Positions 1 through 6,347 of a DNA stretch of 8,389 nucleotides are shown here, in pieces. The notes below the pieces were generated by a model. That model ran no database searches, had not been told where the DNA came from, and saw only the letters and a list, made by a program, of their open reading frames with translations. Origin of the DNA: JAWOGN01 sp046496815 (GTDB lineage Bacteria > Desulfobacterota > DSM-4660 > Desulfatiglandales > Desulfatiglandaceae); NCBI GenBank assembly GCA_046496815.1, contig JAWOGN010000056.1, positions 1 through 8,389 of the forward strand, written 5' to 3'. The translations under genes were made by a program, and so were the position numbers. Positions within the stretch are counted from its first letter, which is position 1, and each line of letters starts with the position of its first letter.

Positions 1-2
1 CA

Positions 3-701
3 TCGGCAGACGCACCGCCGGCGCTGCCTTGGCCTTGGCTTAAGATCGATCCCATGGAAGCGGGTTCACGTGCCTACCGTTTTTATCATGACATCGGCGG
101 CTGAGGCCACGCCGCCTGGCTGGGGGTCCTCGGCCTTCTAAGAGATGCGGTGGGTTATCCCTGGACGACGATGCCGGAGTATATGTTTGGCATCGCACAG
201 GCCGGCTACGGGGGTCAAGGGACCCTGTGCGGCGCACTGGGTGTGGCCGCCCACTACTACAACCTGGTTGCCTTTGACAAGCAGAATACTTACGTCAAAA
301 TGACGGATGATTTGTTTCAATGGTACAGCCGCACCGACTTTCCCACGCAGCGATTTGATGACATCTGCTATTTTCCGAATCAGGTGAAGCGAAACGCAAA
401 AACCCCGCTGTGCCATATTTCCGTTTCCCAGTGGACCCTGGCGGCCGGCGCCACAGTGACCTCCAAACAAAAAAAAGACCGCTGCGCCAAGGTGACCGGT
501 GAGGTGATCTATCAGACGGTGTCGATGCTCAACCTGTATGCAGAGGGTCGATACCGTCCCCGGCATTACCCGTTTGAGGAAGAGAATCAGACTTGCCTGA
601 TCTGCCACGGGGTTGATGACATGTGGCACGACAAGGACGGCATGAACAACCAGCAGGGGAAAATGGCCTGCATTCACTGCCATCAGGACCTCTACAAATA
701 A
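3..701 (+). CDS. Split-Soret-type diheme cytochrome c, 5'-truncated, with probable selenocysteine
   Basis: Periplasmic diheme c-type cytochrome related to the split-Soret cytochrome c of Desulfovibrio. The reading frame is open from the left window edge, so the start and the expected export signal lie outside; 232 residues are visible. Two heme sites sit near the C-terminus: CLICH (594-608) and CIHCH (669-683). The N-terminal half has the C_GCAxxG_C_C type layout: a GG-x-GHAAWLG segment, VGYPWTTMP, then TLCGALGVAA with Cys at codon 76. Further Cys lie at codons 122, 137 (PLCHIS) and 161. Codon 34 is TGA (102-104), where the family has its first Cys; clear homology on both sides (PWPWLKIDP before, VGYPWTTMP after) argues for read-through as selenocysteine. 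From family knowledge, the Desulfovibrio protein is a dimer with closely packed hemes and an additional iron-sulfur centre. If the TGA is a true stop, an ATG at 150 would leave a fragment lacking the first redox residue. The physiological partner is unknown. Confidence 0.85.
102..104 (+). other. In-frame TGA, probable selenocysteine codon
   Basis: The TGA lies inside an otherwise uninterrupted frame running from position 3 to 701. The local reading is Y-R-F-Y-H-D-I-G-G-[TGA]-G-H-A-A-W-L-G. It occupies the place of the first conserved cysteine of the C_GCAxxG_C_C/split-Soret family, and selenocysteine usually replaces a redox or metal-binding cysteine. No frameshift is needed to restore the family sequence. 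Alternatives are a nonsense mutation or a base-call error, but TGA falling by chance on this one cysteine is unlikely. Confidence 0.7.
103..137 (+). promoter_or_regulatory. Candidate bacterial SECIS hairpin
   Basis: Bacterial selenocysteine insertion needs a hairpin directly after the UGA, with a G near the start of its apical loop. Here AGGCC (104-108) can pair with GGCCT (132-136), with a G-T wobble adding 103-137. Alternatively GCCG (111-114) can pair with CGGC (131-134). Either way a G-run (122-126) falls in the apical part, about 18-22 bases after the TGA, which fits known spacing. By eye the alternatives cannot be ranked, and GC-rich sequence folds easily, so this is only a candidate. 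Confidence 0.3.
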
Positions 702-712
702 TACTTCCCGTT

Positions 713-2500
713 ATGAACCAGACCCCGGTGGCTCACCGCCTTATTCACAGATGGATTTTGTTGTCGGCTCTTTTTTTTGCCTTAAATTGGTCAGGACCGG
801 TTGCTGCGAGTGGTGAGACCCTTAACGCCGAGTCAACGCGAGGCGTCGAGATTCAGCCGCAACTTGCAGAGGGTCTGCCGATTGGTCTGGTCTACATTCA
901 TCTGGAGAGACCCGCAGGCGATCCGGCAAAAGATGAGGCGTTCAAAAAAGAAGTGGCCGCTGCGTTTGCCATCGGTGAAAGCGAGACCTTCCGGCGGATT
1001 GTCGTGGATTTCGGGCTGAAACGGGTGCGGCAGCTCGATTCAGTGCAATCGGCTGAATTGCGGTTTTTTGAAACGGTGCCTAGCGGCCGGGTGGTGGTGG
1101 CCATATTGGTCTCACCGCTGGAAGAAGCGGCAATCGTGCCCAAAAAACCCAAAGGCATGCTGTCCAGCCGCGATATACAAGACTTTCCAACGATATTTGA
1201 AAACGATCGGTCCAAGTTTGTCTTTATCCTGAACGGCGGGGTCGGCCTATTCAGCGATACCGATCCATGGTTTGGCGGGTACGGTGAGCTCTTCAACAAA
1301 AACAACCCGACTGCCGAAGACCCGCTGGGCCCGGGAACTTCCACGTGGGTTGAAGGATATATCGAACCGGGTTTGGGCGGGATTTTTCAGCTTTCCGATT
1401 ACCCGCTGTATCCATATGGGGCGGTATCCTATCTGTTGTCAGGCACGGACGGAAATGACATCTACAACTCTGGAAGCTGGGGCTATGGAGACTTCGAGAA
1501 GCTTTATGCAGGGCTGATTTGGGACTTGCCGGGTAAAAATTCTCTGGTGGATGTTTCCATTGGCAAACAAATCTACCAACTAAGGGACGGGTTTCTGTTG
1601 TCCAAGATCCCGGTCTCCACGTCGATTGGGGAACGCGCGGCCCTTTACCTCGGTCCTCGCCTGGCCTCGGAGAACACGGTTCTCGTCCGTGCCAAGGCCT
1701 TTGGTTTTAGTTTGGACACGTTCTTGATTGAACCGAGCGAGATTGATGAAATTGCGACGGATACCCGGTTATTTGGGGTCAATCTGCAGTACCAATGCCC
1801 CAATACGAATGCCGCCTTCACTTATTTCTACGTCCCTGAATCAGAATCCATCTACCGGACACCGGACGGCCGCCGGCTGCCCCGGGAAGGTCTCCGGACA
1901 TTCAACCCGAGCCTTTCGATGACGAAGCTTTTCGGCCTGAACGGCTCATGGATCAAGGCAGAGTATGCCTATCAGGACCATGAGGACTTTGATATGTCGG
2001 CTCAAGCAGGCTATGTCTGGGTCGGATATCAGGCTGAGAAGTATTCCTGGCGACCGGCATTCAGCTACCGGTGGTCGATATTTGCCGGGGACAAGCCCGA
2101 CACGCAAACCTTCGAGCGGTTTGACCCGCTGTTCTCGGGTGGATTGGGCAACTTTCTGCCCGGCATTGTCTTCAGCAAAGTGTATAAGAACGCGAATCTT
2201 ATCACCAACCGAGCGACGTTCAGTATCAAACCCGCTGACACTTTGGAGTTTAGCCTTGATTATTTCCATCACCGGGCCGACGAGTTGAACAACCTCGGCG
2301 GAATTGGACCGCTTCAAACGCTGAAATCAAGGGACATTGGGCAGGAAGTGACGCTGACTGTGTTTAACTACATCGGCAAACATCTTTTTTTTCAGGGGAT
2401 TGCATCAGTGGGCATACCGGGAGAAGCGATTGATCGGGCGGTGGGAGGCGGTGCGGAGCACTGGTATACACTTCAGGCTTCATTATATTTTTTTTTCTAG
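713..2500 (+). CDS. Outer-membrane beta-barrel protein, alginate-export (AlgE-like) type
   Basis: Predicted outer-membrane porin or exporter of 595 residues. Residues 1-32 form a signal peptide: basic start (HRLIHR), hydrophobic core (WILLSALFFAL), and a likely cut after PVAA. Residues about 58-135 form a small alpha/beta domain (strand IGLVYIHLE, helices, then paired strands AELRFFETV and RVVVAILV) that resembles a POTRA fold by pattern only. From about 168 to the end, aromatic-rich alternating segments typical of a barrel run to a C-terminal YFFF, the usual terminal signal for BAM insertion. The motif GDKPDTQTFERFDPLF (459-474) is of the kind seen in alginate-export domain proteins. The ATG at 713 was chosen because the signal peptide begins there; the frame stays open upstream to 623, but that part overlaps the cytochrome gene. 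No clear Shine-Dalgarno precedes it, so translation may be coupled to the cytochrome gene ending 11 bases upstream. The substrate is unknown; polysaccharide export should not be assumed from the family name. Confidence 0.82.
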   Translation: MNQTPVAHRLIHRWILLSALFFALNWSGPVAASGETLNAESTRGVEIQPQLAEGLPIGLVYIHLERPAGDPAKDEAFKKEVAAAFAIGESETFRRIVVDFGLKRVRQLDSVQSAELRFFETVPSGRVVVAILVSPLEEAAIVPKKPKGMLSSRDIQDFPTIFENDRSKFVFILNGGVGLFSDTDPWFGGYGELFNKNNPTAEDPLGPGTSTWVEGYIEPGLGGIFQLSDYPLYPYGAVSYLLSGTDGNDIYNSGSWGYGDFEKLYAGLIWDLPGKNSLVDVSIGKQIYQLRDGFLLSKIPVSTSIGERAALYLGPRLASENTVLVRAKAFGFSLDTFLIEPSEIDEIATDTRLFGVNLQYQCPNTNAAFTYFYVPESESIYRTPDGRRLPREGLRTFNPSLSMTKLFGLNGSWIKAEYAYQDHEDFDMSAQAGYVWVGYQAEKYSWRPAFSYRWSIFAGDKPDTQTFERFDPLFSGGLGNFLPGIVFSKVYKNANLITNRATFSIKPADTLEFSLDYFHHRADELNNLGGIGPLQTLKSRDIGQEVTLTVFNYIGKHLFFQGIASVGIPGEAIDRAVGGGAEHWYTLQASLYFFF

Positions 2501-2606
2501 CCTGAACCACTCGATGGTGGATTCTTGCTGCTGCACGGTGATTCAGAAACCGTAGTAAATTTTGGATAGGATCTCACTCCGTCAAATAAGAAAAACACGA
2601 CTGACC

Positions 2607-2612
2607 GAAAGG
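2607..2612 (+). promoter_or_regulatory. Ribosome binding site deciding the MscS-family start
   Basis: GAAAGG lies six bases before the ATG at 2619. A longer in-frame reading from TTG at 2562 would add 19 residues, but the ATG with this site is the better start. Confidence 0.55.
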
Positions 2613-2618
2613 CACACG

Positions 2619-5195
2619 ATGACCCTTATTCAGAAAATCCCTTCACTTCATGCCGCTACGAGCCGGATCAAAAGGGCTCTCTTCCGCCTTCATGTTCTTT
2701 TACAGGCGCAACTTTCCCGGATTTTGTCACTCAGTGCTCCTGACCGGCGATGGATTATTGTAGCGGTCGTTTTGTGGTTTGGCGTGGTCGCCTGTCCCGC
2801 CTTTTCCGGGGCGTCTGATGAAAATGCCGGCGCTCAATCGAATGCCCTCGAAGTTCAAGACAATCTTCCTTCGGGGCTGTCGGATTTGATTCCGAAAGCC
2901 GCCGCGCTCGGAGAGAGACTGCAGGCTTTGACGCGCGAGCTTGAGGCCATGCCGGATCGGGGTGAGATCGATTCGCAGTTGAACGAATTGGAGGCGTCCG
3001 TCGACTCCCTGAGCGAAAAGCTGTCAACGCTGAAACAAGAAGATCGTTTGCGATATGAGCGGCTGGTGGAATTTCTCAGATGGGTGGAATCCGCCAACCA
3101 TAATCTGGAAAATGTCAGCCAGCCGCTGATTGCGGGGCTTCGAAAAATTGACGAATGGCGCAAGGAATGGCGGACAGAATTGGCGTACTGGAATCAATGG
3201 GAGGCCGCCGTCGAAGCAGATACGACGCTGCCCATGGTTGCAAACGCATTCGAAAATGCCAGCCGAAGCATCGATACCGCGCAAGCACGTCTCCTTCGGC
3301 AAATGAAAGCGATGATGGCCGTCCAGAAGCGGGTGTCCGATGTCCAGGTGCGCGTCAACCAACTGCTTGGCGAAGTGCAATCGATGATCTCGAACGCCCG
3401 GGGCAAATTTTTGCGCGATTTTTCACCACCCCTTTACTCGCCGGCGTTTTTCAACCAGTTCGGCCGCTGGATGTTATTCGATCTCAGCTCAAATTTGAGA
3501 CAACTCTTGAGTTTGAAAACCCGTTTTTTCGTCCGGTCCAGTTGGATAATCGGCCTCCACCTCCTGCTTTGCTTGGTCATCACTTTCGGTATCCGCAGGG
3601 CGGGAAAAACTTTGGAGGGCAGTGAGTCGTTGCGTTTTATGCGACGCCGGCCGCAGTCGGTGGGGTTGCTGATTTCCACCGCCCTGTGCTGGAGCCTCTA
3701 CGAGCCCATGCCGGCGATGTGGCAGTTGTTGTTGACGGCCATCATCTTGATGGCCACCGCCCGGCTGCTGGGCAGTATCATCGACAATCGACACCGGTCC
3801 GTGCTGGTCTACTTGCTCGTGGCAATCATATTGGCAACCCATTTGCTGACCATCATCGGACTTCCCTTGCCGATCTTCCGCATTTACCTGGTCTCGATAG
3901 CTTCAGGCCTTGCCATCTTGTTTGTGTGTTTTCTGCGGCGTCCTGCCACGCCCCCAAGGTCTCGTATCTCTGCCGGCATCTTGATCGGCATGGCCATCGC
4001 CAGTGCGAGTGTTGCCGTCATCGAAATATCCGGCTACAGCTCTCTGGCCCTGCTTATTTTCCAAGCCACACTGCGAACGGTATTTATCATCGTCCTGGCT
4101 TGGTTGTCGATGCTTCTGGTCCGCGGTTTGCTGGAATCCTCACTGCGGAGCCATGCCGCCCGAAAAATTCCCTTTCTGCGGACCCAGGCCACTGCGATTA
4201 TTGACCGCACCGCCAAAGCGCTCAACCTGCTGGTCCTGCTGTTGTTTTTCGGGGCGGTGCTGCAGGCCTGGCGGGTGTTTGACACCTCCTGGGATCTTAT
4301 CTATCAGGTTTTGACCTTCGGCGTCACCGTCGGCAATACCCGGATCACGCTGGGCCTGGCTTTGGCGGCGACAGCCTGCCTATACGGCGCGCTGCTTGTC
4401 TCTCGGGCCCTGCAGTTTTTCCTGATGCAAAACGTATTCTCCCGACGGCGGGTCGATCCGGGAATCGGCGTCTCCGTTTTGCGTCTGCTGCATTACGCCA
4501 TTATCCTGGTGGGCGTTCTGCTGGCGCTGGCAACACTGGGGTTCGAGCTAACCAACCTGACAATCATCGCCTCGGCACTCAGCGTGGGAATCGGTTTCGG
4601 ACTTCAGACCATCGTGAACAACTTTGTCTGCGGTCTGATCCTGCTGTTTGAGAGGCCCGTCAAGGTGGGGGACATCATCCAATTGGGCAATGACTGGGCG
4701 ACCATCCGGGACATCGGACTCCGAGCGACCACCATTCAGACATTTGACCGCGCCGACATCGTTGTTCCCAACAGCGATTTGATCACCAACCAGGTCACCA
4801 ACTGGACCTTGGCCGACCGCAACATGCGCATTGTCCTCTCTATTGGGGTCGCCTATGGTTCGGACGTGCCATTGGTGCTTCAAACGCTCCAGGAGTGCGC
4901 CCAGGAAAACCCACGTGTTCTCCAGAACCCTGCGCCGTCGATCTTTTTCATGGGGTTCGGGGACAGTTCGCTTGACTTCCAAGTTCGAGTTTGGATCGAA
5001 GATATCGACTACATGATCATTGTGCGCAGCGAACTGAACCAGGCGATCGACGGCAAGTTTCGGGAAAGGGGAATTCAAATCCCGTTTCCTCAGCGAGACC
5101 TTCACTTGCGCAGTGCAGACGCCCCAGCGCCCCAGGCGCTCACAGGATCTTCTCGAGCAGATACCGCAACGACTGACGAGGAAGAGACTTCTTGA
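2619..5195 (+). CDS. Large MscS-family mechanosensitive channel
   Basis: Inner-membrane channel of 858 residues, expected to gate ions and small solutes when membrane tension rises on osmotic downshift. Residues 44-62 form a hydrophobic segment (WIIVAVVLWFGVVA) that is probably a signal or anchor. Residues about 85-265 are charged and helical, likely a periplasmic coiled coil. From about 308 to 640 there are roughly nine to eleven membrane segments. The MscS core follows: pore helix at 645-672 with the Ala/Gly pattern ASALSVGIGFGLQTIVNNF, then LFERPVKVGDII (676-687) opening the beta domain, VVPNSDLITNQVTNW (715-729), and the C-terminal alpha/beta domain ending near IPFPQRDLHL (821-830). A polar tail of about 28 residues ends in acidic residues (DEEETS). 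Minimal MscS is about 286 residues, so this is one of the large forms with an added periplasmic and membrane region, like MscK/KefA or MscM; I cannot place it in one of those subfamilies. It lies 118 bases after the barrel gene on the same strand. Confidence 0.93.
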   Translation: MTLIQKIPSLHAATSRIKRALFRLHVLLQAQLSRILSLSAPDRRWIIVAVVLWFGVVACPAFSGASDENAGAQSNALEVQDNLPSGLSDLIPKAAALGERLQALTRELEAMPDRGEIDSQLNELEASVDSLSEKLSTLKQEDRLRYERLVEFLRWVESANHNLENVSQPLIAGLRKIDEWRKEWRTELAYWNQWEAAVEADTTLPMVANAFENASRSIDTAQARLLRQMKAMMAVQKRVSDVQVRVNQLLGEVQSMISNARGKFLRDFSPPLYSPAFFNQFGRWMLFDLSSNLRQLLSLKTRFFVRSSWIIGLHLLLCLVITFGIRRAGKTLEGSESLRFMRRRPQSVGLLISTALCWSLYEPMPAMWQLLLTAIILMATARLLGSIIDNRHRSVLVYLLVAIILATHLLTIIGLPLPIFRIYLVSIASGLAILFVCFLRRPATPPRSRISAGILIGMAIASASVAVIEISGYSSLALLIFQATLRTVFIIVLAWLSMLLVRGLLESSLRSHAARKIPFLRTQATAIIDRTAKALNLLVLLLFFGAVLQAWRVFDTSWDLIYQVLTFGVTVGNTRITLGLALAATACLYGALLVSRALQFFLMQNVFSRRRVDPGIGVSVLRLLHYAIILVGVLLALATLGFELTNLTIIASALSVGIGFGLQTIVNNFVCGLILLFERPVKVGDIIQLGNDWATIRDIGLRATTIQTFDRADIVVPNSDLITNQVTNWTLADRNMRIVLSIGVAYGSDVPLVLQTLQECAQENPRVLQNPAPSIFFMGFGDSSLDFQVRVWIEDIDYMIIVRSELNQAIDGKFRERGIQIPFPQRDLHLRSADAPAPQALTGSSRADTATTDEEETS

Positions 5196-5529
5196 ATGAT
5201 GCTTTTTTTGTCTGACTTCCCGATTTGAGTTCAAGGAGATCCAGCCGGATACACATGCTGTCGTCGCTGTTCACAGAATGATTGACACATCGCCGGCGTC
5301 AATGAGGTTCCCCAATGTGTCACGAATTTAAAGGGGGCTGGTCTCAGGTTCAATGCCGGATTCCACGAAGGCCAGCGGGGCCTTTTGGGAAGAGCCATCT
5401 TGGAGGTACAAAGTGTCAATATGAGGCACTCCGCTACATGGTGATTGAATGAGAGTCAAATTTCAGGTTGGCTGAAAGTATACGGCAATTTCGAAACAGT
5501 TTCGACCCAAAGTAAGGAGAAAAAAAACA
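5196..5529 (+). other. Gene-free stretch between the MscS gene and the DUF481 remnant
   Basis: No recognisable gene. A T7 run (5202-5208) follows the MscS stop without a convincing GC-rich stem, so no terminator is called. From about 5286 to 5441 the plus strand is open for some 50 codons (read as NEVPQCVTNLKGAGL and onward), and the minus strand is also open over much of it, but no family was recognised and no start with a ribosome binding site was found. It could be an old gene remnant or a dispersed intergenic repeat. Confidence 0.5.
5514..5519 (+). promoter_or_regulatory. Strong ribosome binding site before the broken DUF481 gene
   Basis: AAGGAG lies 10 bases before the ATG at 5530, with an A-rich spacer. 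It is the strongest Shine-Dalgarno seen in the window, and it points to a start in a different frame from the one encoding the barrel strands. Confidence 0.7.
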
Positions 5530-5915
5530 ATGAAAAGAGATTTGTGCAGATCACAGGATCTTTTAGTCCGACGTATCTGGCTGTGCATCATCAGCTGTTT
5601 CTTTTTGACAGTGTTGCGGCTGGAGAGAACTCGAGTGAATCGACAGCTGCTTTCGTGGTACAGACCCATTTCAATACTGAATTAACCAAGACCATAGATT
5701 TTGATTTCCTTTATAACTTCCAAATACTGAACGAGGCATCGGGCACCTACAATCATCATATGGTTGCAGCATTCGAAACCGAATTAACGCGTTGGCTTGA
5801 TTTGGATGTATCTCTTGTTTGGGATCGAATCCAAGATCCTCAACCCGATGCCGATGGGATAGAGCCTGAACAGGACGATTTCTATTTGATCGTGGGTCTC
5901 GGAATCGAATTCTAG
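5530..5915 (+). pseudogene. DUF481-type outer-membrane protein, frameshifted and internally shortened
   Basis: The ATG at 5530, behind a strong AAGGAG site, opens a frame reading MKRDLCRSQD then RRIWLCIISCFFLTV, a plausible signal peptide, but it runs into nonsense and stops at 5685 after 51 residues. The barrel sequence continues in another frame to the TAG at 5913-5915: AAGENSSEST, FNTELTKTIDFDFLYNF, FETELTRWLDLDVSLVW, and the terminal DDFYLIVGLGIEF. This resembles the last few strands of DUF481 (YdiY-like) proteins. The frame change is equivalent to a loss of one base (or 3n+1), somewhere around 5610-5650. DUF481 proteins are usually some 230-300 residues, and only about 95 residues of barrel remain here, so a deletion that removed the first strands and shifted the frame would explain both features. 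The second frame is open back to a TTG at 5445, but that start has no signal peptide and its first 55 residues look unlike a protein of this family. Programmed frameshifting is possible but not indicated. Confidence 0.68.
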
Positions 5916-6347
5916 CTGTAGGATTTATTTTGTTGGAAGCGAAAATACACACAGCTTTGATTGAGTTTAACAAGTATCTTACTCAAATGTATGATCAATC
6001 TTTTGGAATTAGGTCAGGCATGAATTTTGGGATTGGCAACCAGCGATTAGAGGGGGCTTTAACCTTTCGCTGAAGCCGAGTAAAAGACTACTGCAGCTGA
6101 AAACCTTGTGATGCGGTATTTTACCAAATTCAGGTTTATCTCGGATCACATTAAGCGTTTGATATCATTAAGATACATCAACAGACCTGCTTGGTTCAAA
6201 GCAATTGAGTCAAAATGATATGCAACAGGATTCTGTGCAAAGTTAGATCACGGCTCGCATTTCTATGTGCCCTCAATTGAGGAGGTCTCCCCGGAGAAAG
6301 GTATTTTTTTATGTTCCGGTCAGGATGTTTTTGCAGTTAAACAGGAC
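5916..6347. other. AT-rich convergent intergenic region
   Basis: These 432 bases lie between the 3' ends of the DUF481 remnant and the opposing TPR gene. The composition looks more AT-rich than the flanks, with frequent stops in all frames. Reading frames that overlap its right end (from about 6265, plus strand) run into the TPR gene on the opposite strand and look like its shadow. A weak stem TCTC/GAGA (6286-6297) followed a few bases later by T7 (6304-6310) might end plus-strand transcripts, but it is too short to call. No RNA gene or mobile element was recognised. Confidence 0.5.

Noticed and set aside
150..701. Start of the cytochrome gene at ATG 150
   Set aside because: The frame continues upstream with family-like sequence on both sides of the TGA, so 150 is an internal methionine unless the gene is truly broken at the TGA.
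623..712. Upstream extension of the barrel gene to ATG 623
   Set aside because: It overlaps the cytochrome C-terminus and would put 30 extra residues before a clear signal peptide that begins at 713.
2507..2520. Inverted repeat CCAC/GTGG after the barrel gene as a terminator
   Set aside because: The stem is only four base pairs and no T-run follows.
2535..2553. Inverted repeat ACGGT/ACCGT before the MscS gene
   Set aside because: Five base pairs with a nine-base loop and no T-run; too weak to call an operator or a terminator.
4548..5234. Minus-strand reading frame of 228 residues
   Set aside because: It lies opposite the conserved MscS core, so it is a shadow of that gene.
5445..5915. Single intact gene from TTG 5445
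   Set aside because: Its first 55 residues lack a signal peptide and do not look like the family, while the strong ribosome binding site and signal peptide lie in another frame at 5530.
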